Assembly (NCBI GenBank): GCA_900708905.1
Contig: CAADRB010000056.1
Span: 254,187-318,186 of the forward strand
Source of the DNA: Hymenolepis diminuta
Lineage: Eukaryota > Platyhelminthes > Cestoda > Cyclophyllidea > Hymenolepididae
Direction of reading: 5' to 3'
DNA length: 64,000 nt
A model generated the notes under the pieces. It had not been told where the DNA came from. It did no database searches and saw only the letters and a program-made list of their open reading frames with translations. This document shows positions 37,001 to 52,000 of the stretch, one piece after another. The position numbers were made by a program, and so were the translations under genes. Position 1 is the stretch's first letter; the number at the start of each line of letters is the position of its first letter.

Positions 37001-40000
37001 TGGAAGCATTTGCATGTTTAATTTAATGGTTTCTTTGCGATTTGGGATTTAATCTGAGATAATTAAACTCTCCCTCCAATAATTATTTTTTTATTTAAAT
37101 TAAGTAGTATTCATGATTCTCTCCACTTGTTAACTGATTTATTGGGCAATCATCGGTAATTAAATTGAATCAAGGTCTGAAAATTTCGTAGTTAAAAACT
37201 TTTTTCTCCTTGGTTATGCTGTTAGTGGTAACTCTGATTGATATCTTTTCTTATTTTATATGAAGTGAAACTGAGTGACCAACTCAGTGATCATCAAATT
37301 TTAGGTTAAAATAGGAGTCGATAATAATCTCTTCATAACAAGTTCGTGATTCACTCTCATTACGGTTACCGATATTTTTAATGTTTCTGATTGGAACTCT
37401 GAATTAAATATTCTCGATACTCTCTGAACGCAATTTGTTCCTTGATCGCCGAATTTTTCGATCTCTTTCGTACCTCATCACTGCTACAGTACTAGGAAAC
37501 TACGATGCCAGTCTGTTAAAATGATTAAAGTTATACTTTCATAACAAGTCGTTATTAGAAGTGCAAACCTTCTGCCCTCTCGAACTTCTGATTTATTGTT
37601 TAGATCGTCATTCGGAGTAATTCAATTTCTAGGATTTTCACAGCCTCTTAATGTATCCCTGATGTAATTTAAATGGTGAAATATCGGATCTCACTTGCTT
37701 TGGAGTTTCGCGTGACTGTTGGAAAGTTGATCTAATTAGACTGCGATTTTGCTTTTCCTTGAGAGAGTGTGTGCGAGGATCAGCACATAAGATGTTTGCT
37801 ACAAATTTTGATGTTAATTTTTTTTACTTTATGAATCCAACCTCTTTCTTGACTCAAGTTTTTGTTTGATAATAAATCTAGACAGATAATCCTTATTACA
37901 TTAACAATTTCTAGGACCGTTCGTCGGTGAAGCATTTTTTCGGCAGAGGTTAACTTTAAATTATTTCGGTAAATGTAGATTTAGCAGGCATTTGAATTGT
38001 TACTTCGACAAAGCTCCATTTCTGACGTCTATTAAGTGATATGTTGTAGAACCGATAGAAAACTGAGAGGTAAGCGTTGAAAGTGACATCTTATTTTCTA
38101 ATAATTTCTTTTCCCACTTTTTAGCTCTGAATTTCTTATTTTGGCTCCCTCAAGCCCCATTAAGACAAGTTTTAACAGCAAATAAGTAGGGTAGGAGGTA
38201 TTTTTAAGTCTTTCTGTCGTTAACTGGATTGAACCAGTGTGTTTGGCTATTCACGTTGTTTAATGTCCACTGATGAGCACTGATCTCGTGACCCCGGACT
38301 TTATTGGCATACACTTTAACCGCTTAGTCATCGGTGCACATTTGTTGTCCGTATTTTTTCCCATTATCAGTAACTTCATCTAGTCTAGGTCTGGTTATCT
38401 TTCCAATAGTCAAGTCCAATTATCATATTTTAAATACCTAGTTTATCACCTAAAGTAAGATATAATAGATTCATGAATTCAAATATATTTAAAATTATAC
38501 GTTATCTACCTAACGAATTTATTGTTTCTGCTAATCCCATTCACGATAAGCATCGAACGTCTACATTTAATGTAGATCTCTACATCAGTAATACGTGATA
38601 CAGCCAAGTGTCGGTAATTGATAAGCGGCATAATTATGATTCTTATAAAGGAAACGTCTTCTTGTCTGTTAGGATGCCACTTTTCGTTTATTAAATTAAA
38701 TTAGCGGTGTTCTCTAAATCCCATTCTCGTGGTTAGTGTAATTGTGCTGAATTTCTTAAATGTTCCTTCTGTAGTGAACTTTTTTGTTAATTCTCGCAAA
38801 AGCATTCGGTATCTACCTTTCTACTCCTCATTGTTGTTTCTCTCCTTGCAGTCTCTGATAAAGGAGCTTATCTCACTGAAGCCAGAAGAGCGTGGTACCG
38901 CCGCACAACATCTGGATAAATATCGAGGTAGTCTCTTCCCGAATTTCTTCTTCACTCATCTCCAGCCTTTCATGCAATCATTCCTCGATCCTGCAGCTGC
39001 GAATCCTGCTCTCCGATTGCGACGCGTTCGACAGTAAGCTGAAATCAGATTTATTTAACGTACTGATTGGAATCTTGATGAAAGGGGAAGATAGAACAAG
39101 GGCTTATAATTTCCTTGCCCACATTTTAAAATTATAATCGTTTAAGAATGAATAAATTATATTATGGAGGGTTATGATTGTATCTTTGCCATGTACCTTA
39201 GATGGCATCGCTAATCATCCAGTGTAATTGGTTGTTCAATATGTTGATTTCTTCTAGCTGCAAATTGAAGCTTATGGCATCTTACGTCTCTGTAATTCCA
39301 AAGGTGAAAACTGCCACCCAATTTTTATACTTGGTCAATTCCGGAAGGGTATGCCCTTCATCCACCAGACAAATTTGAACTGGTTCGCGGAAGACAGGAT
39401 TACGAAAATGTACATGATACAACCTTACTCTCTTAGGACCAAAATCTACTGTAATTGTCACTCAGACGCTTTAACTAAACGGAGCACTCCCTACTACTAA
39501 ATTCATGGAGGCATTAAGGGCAAAGCAGTGCCAATCGCGACGTAAATTTTGCTGAACTCGTTGGTTTCAGGATTGAAATCTCCTAATTTCACAATTCATT
39601 TCCTTCCTTGCAGAAAATTTTACATAGGAGGCTACGCATCCTCTGTCTAAATCGCACACTTGATGATATCTTTTGATTTAATGGGCTTAATAATGGGGAA
39701 AAGTTGATCCTCATCCCCTTTTGTAAACTTCCTTGCTCCGTAATTTAAATCCCATGATCAGGAAACAATATGTTCATGAAAAATCTCTTGTCAATTGCAG
39801 TAACGTAAATATTGTCCCCCTTGAAGATAAGATTCCTTTCATCTACGTTTGACGCACATTTTTTAATATATTATTAATAATGCGGAGTTGTCACGTGACA
39901 GGTTATGCAAGTTTGATGATTTGGTTAAAAGCGCAAGTTTTTGCGTGTGTCATATCAAGGGTCAGAGTAAATATAGTATGCAAGGGGGTAATATTTTAAG

Positions 40001-43000
40001 GAGCTTAACAGGTCGTTGAGTTAAAATTTGAAGATCTGCAGATTTGTACAAGCACATGCTTGGGAAAGCGTTTTTTTTTTCTTGAAGAAGTCAGTTAGAG
40101 GAATTTAACATATTTTGTGTTGGTTATGCCTTTTTGAAAGCATTTTTTAATCCTCGAGGAGACTGAGCTTGATTTGAGGATGATAAGATGGATTTATCAC
40201 TGAATACTGGTTATTCAAGAATTCTTAAATGGTTTAGACTCCGATCTATATTCCTCATTTTTCAGAAATTTTTTTGTAAAGGTGGTATCTGATCACGGTT
40301 AAATCCATTTTGGTCACTACAAAACAAGATAAGGATTTTAAGAAGAGTAAGAAAGATACACCCGAACAGGAGGTAGGAGGGTGAAAAAGAGACCAATTTA
40401 GTTCTTTTATAGTTCACATTTAGACAGGTATGATTATGATAACCCTGACGCCAGCTTGGGGTTCTATCAGTTCACACAGGTATTGTTTAGGGGAAGGAGA
40501 TCAAAATTTGGATAGTATATCAGACATTGAAGTAAAGAGAACAGTTAAATTGACAAAAATAGATAGCTTTAATGCATGTCACCATAGCATACTTATGGGG
40601 CTTATAAAGGTTAGTATCTAACGCGTTTTGCTGGATTATTCATTAAGCATTTTAAAAGCCTGATTAAGAAAGCCTTCATATGGGATGGATTTCGAAATCC
40701 AACTTATCTGATAGTGGGTTCTACAAAATCTCGGAAATCCGCTCCCATTTAGAAAAGATTTTACCCCTTTAAATTTGTTTTTTTCGTAGAGTTCGTTATT
40801 TAAAATAACTGATATCGGTTGAAACTTAATTTTAAACCACTCAGTTTGGAAATTGGATTAGACAGTAGACGAGATCTTACTCGCTGGACATTCTTGTTTA
40901 CAATGTGATTTGAATGGTACATATTTTACTATTATTACCCGTGATAATTCAAAAAAGGTGTTACACATATCAGTTGTGCGACAGCATCTGAACACGCAAA
41001 ATAGTACAGTAATCCAGTACAGTATGAAAAGAGAGGTTAAATTGAAGTATATAATGATGTCAAGATGTCAAGAGTCATATTGTGATCGAATTCTGGAAAC
41101 ACTGAGTTGTCCGCTCTGTAATATTCAAATGTTCCGGAGCACAATTCATAATTTGATACCAGAGTATCCGGTTGAATTCATGTCCGTGAGAGTCAGAGCT
41201 TGACGACCAGCTGGTTTAGGTAAATTGTACGTAGGCGATATTTTATTCCATTAAGAACTTCTCTGTGCTTGAGAACTGCCATTTAGCACGAACTGCTCCT
41301 GATACATCACTGAAGGAATGTACCTATTGTACTATCGTCCATCTAAGGATATATACATGTCATAATTTTTTATTATTATCCACAGTAAAATGAAAAAATT
41401 TCTGCAACCTTTTTGTGACCAACAACTGACATAGAATAAATTGCACCAAAAGCATGTATTCGATGTTCAGTGCTTACTTACCCGTATTATTTAATCAAGA
41501 AGAGTTGGTCTTGCCACTTCAATTTTCTTTTTCTTCTGATGGTTGAGAAGGCAAATGATATTGCATAGTTTACTGCTTTAATCATTAGCTTTAATAATCC
41601 TATTTGGGCTGAGTCTAGATACGATTTACATGTTACTTTTTCTCGATTGTTTCTATCTATCCTGCATTTAATCGTCTCATGACATGCTTACATCGCACTT
41701 ATGACGATATTAGTCATATAATTTTCACTTTTTGAAGCTGTTTTCGTCGAATTTGTGCAATTTTCGCTCTTTTGTCTGTAATTATAATGACAATGAGTTA
41801 ATAGCATGAGAAATTTACATCTGTAAGGCAATTGTTATTTTCTAACATTTCTTCGTAACAGAGTCTTAGTAAAATACGACTTAACTGGGAGTAGTTAGAT
41901 CATTATATTGAAATATAGACCCATACGGGGGTTGTGCATCTATACGCCATAGGCACTTCCTAAAATCTCAGGGTAGTAACGTTTTTTCTCTCCAGTGAGT
42001 AATTAATTTTGGTTAATTAAGATTATTGATATGGCTGCTAGTTGTAAATTCTCCCCCTCAAGGGTTTTATTAATTCATAAATTCTTTATAAATGGATTTT
42101 ATAGCGATCATATGCGTAGTCTTTAAGGGTGTCTTATATTTAAAGTTTAATTTTATGGTTAAAATTTTAATTTAACCGCGGTATTTGATTAAGAGGCTTA
42201 GGACAACATTCCTTCTGAGGAGGTTTGGCTAGAAAAATGAAATGAGGTTTTTTACCTCATACCGCTCTATAAATATTATGATGAGAAAGGAGTCATCACC
42301 CAATTTCAGACGCCTTTTTATCCCGAATTTCTTTATTAAATGCAATATTGCGGTACATCTTCGTGTCAGATATCATCTGAACTAAAAGTGTGCTTAATAT
42401 GAAGAAAATTATTTTCCGTTTCCGTTCTTATTAAAAGCCTGCATTTCACCTTTAATTAATCGCCGCAAAATTTAAACTGATTTTTTTCCCCACAATGAAC
42501 TCATAAAAACCTTAGTTTTTCCATTGATCTATTTTGGTTCTTTGCCTAGATTACTATGACGCCAATCACAACTTTCTAGATTGTGCTCAGGTTGTTAATC
42601 AATAATATTCATTGTATTTTTATTTCCTCATTTCAGGAATTTACCAAAACTCCTCTCTGATCTTCAAATGGAACTCTCATCAGTCCGAGGGTCCGTTTCC
42701 CTAGTACTCAATACTCTAATCACTTCCTCCCTGCACCAACTCAAATTCCATCGAACTGACCCCTTGTGCGCCGCATATGCCGATAGATCCCACAGTATTT
42801 TCACTGCCGCTTCACCAGTAGTCAATGTCTCCTCCACCGTCTCCCCACCTTCCCTTCCCCTGAATGATCCTCATGAAGACGGCCTCATTTGTCTTCTCAC
42901 TATTGTCAAGAGACTTCCCTCACTGCCCCTCTTCAATCGCCTTTGGCCCAACCTCATCGAGCTAATAGCAAACAACGCCAGTCATGAATTCCGTTATCTG

Positions 43001-46000
43001 GCTCTGGACGCTCTGGTTCAGAGCTTGGAAGACGCAGTGAACTTCATTGAAAAGCTGCCGCCGTTTCATCACTGCCAGAATGGAAGTGGAGGCCATGATG
43101 GAGATGTAGACGCCGTGATTGATGATATAAGGTTCTTGAATGAATTCCTTCTGCCTTCGCTCTCCTCCTTGGCGAGTGATGAGAAGGTCGAAATGACTGT
43201 GGCTATGGCGCAGTGTATACCGAGATTAATAGCTGCATGTGAAAAGTGAGTTAGGGAGAAGTTATCATGCTTGTATTTGTTCCTCGGACGTTGGGTTAAT
43301 CGTCTGATTATCGTGTTCTTTTTACATTTTAGAATCCTGTGTCTTATTTCAAAGCAAACTTATTCGAGGAACGTTACTCAAGAGGAGGATAAAGAAAACA
43401 AATTGGAACAGGTAGCTTACTAGTCTGTGGTTTAATTTCGTGCACACAACCTATGTTAACAAGAGTTAGCTAAGATTCAAATGACACTTATTTCGTTGGA
43501 TATCGCTAAGTCAATGAAACGGGTATATTTACAAAAGTATTTTTAAATCAGTGTTTTGTAGAAGTGCCATTACGAAAGCAAATTTAACATGCGATTTTAT
43601 ATGGAATTCAATTTAGCCATATTTATTCACTTGCATTTTTTTAACCGCTCGGAACTCTCAATATATAGTTCTTGTCAGTTTTTGTAGCGATCTGAATATG
43701 CACTTCTGCAATGATGCATCATCTTTGCACTCGTAGAACTGCTTTTCGAACTTCATGGTGTGTAGCTAATTTGAAATGTTCCTGGGTGTTAAAATTCGGG
43801 GTATTTTTTATAGGAATTTACTTTTCAAATATTCCATGGTTGTTATAAGAAGGTGAAGAGGGGCTTATCCTGCTTATGTTAATAGCAATTTCAAATTTTT
43901 TGTGCCATTGTTTATTAATATTATCGTGATGCAAAAGAAAAATACAAATTCTAATCGCAGAGAAGTATGGGAAAGCAGGTGATTTTTTAAAGGTCCATTA
44001 CCCAGTTAGTGTAATGGACAACTAAACTGGTTAAATCTGGCTAATAAAGAGGGTGGCAGAATTCTAGTTTCCTACTAGTGAATTTCCTTGATCGTACTCT
44101 GCCCAAGACGAGCGTAAACGCCTGTCCGAATGAATTTGGCCGGTGGTGCATTGGTCGATGCGCATTTTTGCTAAATCAGAGGTTATGAGATCGATATGCA
44201 TCTAGATATCTAGATGTCCAAGCTCTTGAGCATTTCTCTTTGCAAAGAGTGGTCGTAGAATATGATCAAAGTGGTGATAGGATTCCTTCCTTTCGTAGTT
44301 TATTGGGAGCATCTGTACTGGTTCATATGATGTTACATTGTACAAGTTACAACTTCAGAGATATTTGCGAAACCAACAGTTTGCTATTCATTTACTTGCT
44401 ATTACTCCGAATCTATGCCCCTCCTTGCTATATCCCTTTTCTAGACTGAAGCTCATCATCTCTTTTTATTGGCTGATTCTCTGCGTGAAACTGACAAGAT
44501 TCGCGACTGGCTCCAACAGCAACTCGTGCCCCTCCTCTCAGACAACTGCCCGGACAATTTTGCTCGTCGCACACTGTTCCACAATCCAAAAGACCTGGCC
44601 AAAATCACCACCTTCCTGGGACAAAAACTCACTATTGATGTCATCCTCGGCCATCTGACTACCTTCCTCAATGCTAAGGTTTGTCAACTCTGTTTCAGGA
44701 TTTATATAAATTTAGCATCTCTTCGGACTGAACTGTTTTTTTTTCAATAGGATGTCAACGTACGAGCTGCTTTCTTTGATCAAGTACCAACACTAGTGAG
44801 TCTTTGTGGTGAACAGTCGGTATCCCTGTTGCAACCACTTTTGGAGGGTGGTCTGGCGGATGGAAATGAGATTATCCTCTCTGCTTGTCTACGGTCACTT
44901 GTTGCCCTGCAACGAGATGGTCTTCTAGAACCTCTGATTACCATGGAATTTATTCCACGAGTCTTGAACCTCACTGCACATCCACTGGCTCATATTCGAG
45001 AGGCAAGTCATTGAGTTTACACGATATAGGGAAGTACAAGAAGAATTTACCTAGATTAGATTTTCTATTATAAAAGTGGAGTTAGGGACTATTTGTACGT
45101 TCATGGAAACGAAGATTACATCAATGAACATGAATGATTGGTTTAGGAAAAGTACATTTTTATGATGATCTTAACAAGAACAACCTCTATTGCCTTTTTT
45201 CCTAACTTTTAGTGTTGTATCGCCTATGTCACAGCAATTGCCCGATCAGCTCTAAGAGATCTGTCTAATCCCGCATTCGGTCCGCTCAATGATCTCACAA
45301 TCGAAGCCCAATTTAATGAGAAAGAAGACCCGAACGTTTTCCTCGGGTTGACTCTCTTCTCTCAGGGTATGATGGGTCTTGCTGATCTTCATGCGACTCT
45401 TGGCACTCCTGAGATTAGAGAAACCTATTTCAAGTAAGTTGTTTCTTCTTGTCTCATTTATTTGTCACGGCTATTTTTCATTATGGCGAACATTTCATCA
45501 AGCAGAAATTTGTGGAATTGTCAAGAGATAAGGTTGGGAGATGATTCTTCCTCGGGTCTTACTGACAATTGTTGAGTTAATAGAGCGGTACTATAATGTA
45601 CCAAATACCGCAACGTTAGTAAGAAGGCCTCTATACTGAATCTAGTTAGTTTGCATTGTATATCAAAAACGTAGATCATCCGAGCTGATTAATCAAGGGT
45701 TTTTATAACCATGCATCTTTAAGCTAATCGTCTGAAAATGTGCTGAATGAAGAGTTAGGGGAGCAGATGATATACAATTTGAGATAGGGACAACCCCATT
45801 AGAGTTGGAACACTTGTTACCCCATGTAAACCACGTATCAGAACTTTTCACTACGGTACCGCCTTGAATTTGGAGAAGAACTTGAAGAGCCACTCATCAT
45901 ATTCACAGCGGTCTCTTGAATCACTAAATGTGTCTTAACTGTAGGACTCAGAGTATGTTCCTGAAACAGGGGTTAACAAACCCCTGAAACACTAACCCAC

Positions 46001-49000
46001 TCCTCACACTTCTATTTAGAGCACTTTTATGAGTTTTGCCATTATCTAGTAAGTCTTAGCTATCCCNNNNNNNNNNNNNNNNNNNNNNNNNNNNNNNNNN
46101 NNNNNNNNNNNNNNNNAAACTATCTTTCAGCACCTTAATATTGTGGACATACTCGTTACTTATAGGAAGAGCATATCGCATGTCTCAACAGACTTGCTGG
46201 TGTGTGTGTGGTGTTCTCCTTTCCACCCTGACTTCCACATGTATAATTAAAACTTTCTTCCTGAATTCCTCCATTACTGCTACTACGATACCCAGGGTAT
46301 TTGACAACGAGATCTCTAACTTATTCAAGAGCGTTCTCAACTTATGACTGTTTTATCAGATTTATCCGAAATTTCAAAAGAATAATGCCAGTTGATGTTA
46401 GACTGCTTGCAATGAGAAACTTTGTGGTTACGTCCGGATTTAACAGCACTATTAATACAGATATAGGGCACTTCGTAACTGAATTCAATCACGGGTTCTT
46501 TGATTTTCATCACGAAAAAGTAGGAATTCAACAAGGTGGTCTTAATTCATCAATGTTTCAGAGCAGGCAAATGTTGTTTCAGCAATAATAGTTTAGTTAA
46601 ATAGAACCCATTCTTTCTAGCGATTTTAAGCAGCTCTTTGGTAGGTAGTTGTTAAAAAAACTCGAACCCTTATGTTACTTAAAACCTAAGAGATCTATCA
46701 ATTCAGATGACGAAGATTTGGTTGTCAGGCGTTTTTCACGAGTTTTTTGTTGATGTGGCTATTTACAAAGGAAAAAGTCATTTCCACAAGGGCAGCTTAG
46801 TTAAATACAGCTCATTTCCATTCCCATTTTAAGCTGCTTTATGGTAGTGAATTATCATTTGCACATAAACCACTAGCCTAACTTCTCCTAACATATGACT
46901 TACCAGATCCCCGATCGGTGACGCTTTCTACAACGACGCAGTTCTTCTAGCCGCCTTGCATCAGAGTCTGACTCCTGGTTCCATTGAAAATGTTGTAAAG
47001 ACCCTCGTGGATGTGACGAATAATTTCTTAGTTGAAGATACATTTGAGGAGAGTCCTGCAAATACTGCCCAGCAGCTCCATGCAACACCTCGACAACTAT
47101 GTGATGAGCTGTTGAAACATCTACGAGAGCGGCGGTTAATTCGGAATTCTACGAGGAAGAGTGAGCACCCTTGGTATCCTATTCCTCCTGTAAGCGCTAC
47201 TGTAATTTGCAATAAATTTCGTTAATTCATTAACGAAAAAGTGCATGTTCAATCAATTTTACGAAAAACTGATATCGTATCTTGTCGAGAGTCTTGAGAT
47301 GGCCTTTGATCCGTTCAAATCTGACGTAATTAAAAGGAAGGCAAGATTGACAACTGAATATGAAAATGATCAGGGTGGGAGTGTCCGACCACCTTCCTTT
47401 TTATTTACAAAGTGTGAAGTTTATGTTGAATTAAGAAAAGGGACAAATGTTAATGAATGTATACAGGATTGACACCACCTCCTGCTGCTCAAGACTATGA
47501 GTATAGCTCCTTTAACCTCTTACAAAAAAGGCGAGAAACTTTTGACTAAACCAAGCCACTTAGACAACCCCAAAAGAGATGAAGTGCGTAGAATGTCCGT
47601 ATTTATAGGATGATAGAAGTGGGTGTAATTTAAGAGTAAGGTTGTCAAATTTAGGACAGTCGAGTTAAAACAGGATAATTGTACCTGCGTATGGTCATTT
47701 AAAATCGTTCAGCTTCAACACACGTCCCTACATGTTTGGTCCGGTCCATATGGAGATCACGGTTTAAAATAAGTATAGAAGGAGAGTCGTTTATCGTAAA
47801 TATTCGAGAATATGCGGACTATTCACCATAGCAATTACTCTAATCCGATCGGGAATGAGAGGTAGTGTCTTAGATACTGTCTACCTCTGTCATCCTCCCA
47901 TGAACTTCTGTGATTTATAAATCGATTAGGGGAATTTCTTGCTTGCAGTTTGGCTTAACTAGGCTTTCCTGCGTCGTATCAGGTGTTTTATCCTAATTGA
48001 AACTATAAGTTTCCAAATGTGAGCTGATTACGGAATAAGTTCTAAATTCCTTCCCCGTGCATTCAGTAGTTCGACTATAAAGGCATGCATTACACTACTT
48101 GCATTAAGAAACCCATAGTTTTTTAGATTGTACATTAGGAAGCGATTGCTCCCTGTGGATTTTGGGGTCATTCGTAGTCGTTGCTCAGTAACTAAGTATT
48201 AATCTAATGCAGCGCTTGTCGAGTATGTCTTTTCTGTTAATCTTTCGAAATTTAGGTCACGTTCGTAATGTGGATAGTATCCCCATGTTTGATACTTTAT
48301 CTATCCATTTATTTAGTCCAGTCAGAGCTTTGTTAAATATGATTAAGAAGTAGCTGTCTATTTATAAATCAAATAATTTAATTATTCAGTTTCTGTGAAA
48401 CATGAACTTTCACTGGTAATTTTTTCAAACCGCTCAGAATTTCATTATGTAACCTTTTGCTTGTATGGCTTTTGTATGAAAATTCTTGGCGGCCTTCGCA
48501 AGTATCTAAGCACATACTTCTGTAGAAATTCATCATTACCTTCGCACGCCCTTGACATTTAAACGTCTAGAGATTTTTTTATAGGAAGGTACTTCTCAAT
48601 CATTCTACACAGATATTCGGTACATCTCGCTATAAACCTGGACTGACAGAACCTCTTTAGGTATTTTTTGAGATTTCTTATTGTTTGAACTCAGTTTAAC
48701 AATTTCAGAGCTCAAAGGGAAAGAAGATTGGGAATGCTCTGACCAGATTTGTACGTTGCGCTGGTTGTCCTGATCATTTCCCATAGAAGCCTCTCCATCT
48801 CTTTAGGAAAATAAGAGAAGATTTTTTAATAATAAAAATTAAATAAGAGACTCGGTGCTCTTTAAAATGATCTTTTTCATTGAATATGGATTGGATCGAC
48901 GTACGAAAAGTGCATATTTATGATGGCTTCGATATGAAACTGATTTTCTTTCATTCACTGTATATCTTATTTCGCCTATGAAACCAAGATTTCTACATAG

Positions 49001-52000
49001 CTCCAGTCGTGATTGATGCCTCCTTTCTTCAGAGCCTTCATGTCTTGAGAACTTTGAATACATTATATTCTGCATAAGATTAGATATGAAGAAGATTGGG
49101 TGTATCTGTTTTTATAGTATAAGGTTTGCTTTCGTTTGTACTTTCATAATCTTGCATTTCACAAAGCAGTTCAAATTTGTCTGTGCAGAAAAAAGTCCAC
49201 ACCCCAAATTTAGCCATCTTTAAAGTCACGCAGTTTTAAACTACGTCATTTCATTATGTATCTTTTTAGAACGACATTATTGCTGAGGTACTAAAACGCC
49301 TTCAGGCGCTGGATATAACCGATCAAACGGAGGACCAGTTGCTGCTTCTGACACCCCAATTGGAATCACTCAGTTCCTTGGCATCTGACCCACGTTTTGT
49401 AGGAGGCTTTTTGTCTAAAATTTCTGGAGGCAACAGTCGAACTGCGGCGACGGCAGCTGGTCTTCTGGTCCGTGTGGAGTCGAAGAGCTCTGGACAGGTG
49501 GATCTGCCTGGTTTGCGTCTTTTCTGTCTTCCTTCAAAACCCTCTAATGGAGTCAGAATGGTGAAATTGCAATCCTTCTCTTCACCTGGTGATTTTCTAT
49601 TGCGATTACTTTTACTCATTAACATAGGGTTGCTGCATTGAAGCGTAGATGTTTCTATCTCTCTGTTAGTTAAACTATGTTAAGTTTATTGTAAGTGATA
49701 GCTCACATCGGAGGTTTTTTTCAATTCACTTTGATTCAACGCCAGTAGGTGTACCTTTATTTTAAAATATACTGTTCTGTAATTCTTCGATGCCATTTTA
49801 ATTAGATTAATTGATCAGGAACAGAATGGACCATTGTGGTGCTCTGAGCTGTATTACTAAAATGCTGTGATCAGAAATCTTCCTCGGGCATTAGTTTTAT
49901 CCACTCTTTCTGCCTGGTAATGAAATCCCATCGCTCCTGTATTACTAACTAATCAGGCAATCAACCAATTCTAAACATTCAAAGATGTGCGTATGTGTAA
50001 GCTGTCATACTTTCCTAATAGTCACGCGACACACGGTTGAATCATTAGCATTTTGTCATTTTTTCTGTGGGATTGTCACTTAGTGTAAGTAACGTAAGTA
50101 GTAAGTGATCCAAAAAGATTGATCTATCTCTCTTTGAGTATACGTACAGATTTTAAAAGTCGAACTCCGAAGGTTTTTCTCTTACTATTATTATTAGCAG
50201 GGCTCTTTTTATTTTGACTTTGCCCTACTAGTACATTAGGCTTAATTGAGTTGATACCTCTAACTCATGTGCATATTTCAAAACTTGGAGGTGAGATGTT
50301 ATACCATCGACCTCCACTAAACTCTTCAAACGAAACATAACAGAAATATAAATTTACTCTGCATCGATGTTAAATGCTAATTTAATAGGAGAGCTGGCTT
50401 ATTGATATTTAATGATGACAATAATTTAATGGCCATATTATTTACCAGTTTCTCTTAAATTTTCGCTGGATTCCAGAAATAGGCTTGCAAATTATGTTCT
50501 ACTGAAATGGGTTTTTCTATATTACAAATGGTTCCCGGTCGACATTATTGATCCTTTTCGTCATTTTTAAAACAGGTCTGAATATCGATATTCGCAAACC
50601 CTCAGGCCAATCCCGAAACGCCAATAGATCCAAGTCCTCCACTTCTAGTGATCCCGAGTTCACTCCAGCTGCCTACCCCGAGGTGATTGCCGCTCGAATC
50701 AACGAGGGGGGATTCGCGTTATCCTCCCATCCACCTCCGCCCAATGTTCTCTTCTCACGGTCCCTCAGTCTCCTTGACGATGCGGCCTCCCTGACACCGA
50801 ATGACTTTGGTCTTTCAATCTATAGTGGTGGTGGTGCAGGGAGTGGCACGAGCAACCGGATTCCCTTTACGGGCTACCTCCTGAGGGGGGATGTCTCCAA
50901 GACACCATCTTGGATTCCCAATCCTCGTAGTAGTGCTTCACGGAGGTTGAGACATCTGGTTCATCTACATGAACACAAAGCTGGACACTTGAGGTAAGTT
51001 GCTTCCGAGAGCTTCCTGTTTTTAAATAATTATTAGGATGAATCACAATTGAGTGTCTGGTTTTGGTTTATAACTATTCTCCAGCCTATACCTTCTGTCT
51101 TCTACCAGTCTTCACTACGATAAGACTGCGGACTTTGCGCATGTAAACGGAGGGGTTGTTTATAGTTTGGTCAGAAGGGGTAACATGAACAGATGAAAAA
51201 TTTCAGGTCACTGCAGATCGGGGGAAGCTAAAGCCTAGCAACGATCACTCAAGTTCCAAATTAAAATTAACCACTTGTGGATTCATGGTGGCTCTGTAGG
51301 GGAGCTTGCGTTCGGGTTAACTAGGTTCTATTGGTAAATAGTGGAAGCCAAGAAAAATATTTTAATTTGAGAAAGCTTAATTCAATTCGGTCACTACAGT
51401 TTGTTGGGTAAAATTGCTTTGGATATATTTTTTCTTAAATAGTAAAAATTATTATTCATTCGTTTTTTTGTAAACGCACATTTAATTTGTTCATCAGCAA
51501 AAGAAAGGAGGATCGAAATATCAGGTGGTAATAATGCTCTCATCTTCGCAACCAAAAGGTGTTAGTTGGCACAAGTTTAGAATAAATTAGCTGCTGTGAT
51601 AAATAATTTGCTCTATTCTTAATTTACAACTTTTAAATATTGAAAGTTTGCCAGGACATTCAAACTACTTTAACTAATTCTGATTGTGCCTTTCAATAAC
51701 CTTTCGCTTAACTTGAGTCTACTATCTTCTTATCTCATCCAGTATTGCCCTTGTGTCCTCAACTAATTTTACCAGCGTCATCGCCTGCAATCTACTTCTA
51801 GGTATGCTTCAAATTGAGGTAGTTTTCTTTCATTGTTTTACTTTCGATGATGTTCTGTAGTGAGGTTAAATTCTAAACGCTTGAATATCTTTGAACTGGA
51901 ATTTTGGACTTCCCAGGACTAAGTTATTTGTTAACCAAAATGTGAAAGAATCTGTTGAAATTCCGTGGACTAAAATGGACACAAAGTGATTGTAAAACCG

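Larger units (their letters stand above)
43412..44444. other. VPS15 intron 9
   Basis: Intron of 1,033 bp holding a degenerate repeat (43610-43850) shared with intron 13 and a SINE-like fragment (44140-44205). Confidence 0.45.

Noticed and set aside
40910..41203. 97-codon open frame with two CxxC-like pairs
   Set aside because: CPLC and scattered Cys are not a recognisable finger; it sits in a VPS15 intron. Kept only as a possible relic.
46301..46588. 95-codon open frame in VPS15 intron 12
   Set aside because: No splice sites in the right phase and no resemblance to VPS15 or a known domain.
51743..51801. 59-bp exon-like stretch in VPS15 intron 15
   Set aside because: Including it makes the next exon begin with an in-frame TAG. 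The flanking exons join in phase without it and match the first WD40 blade.
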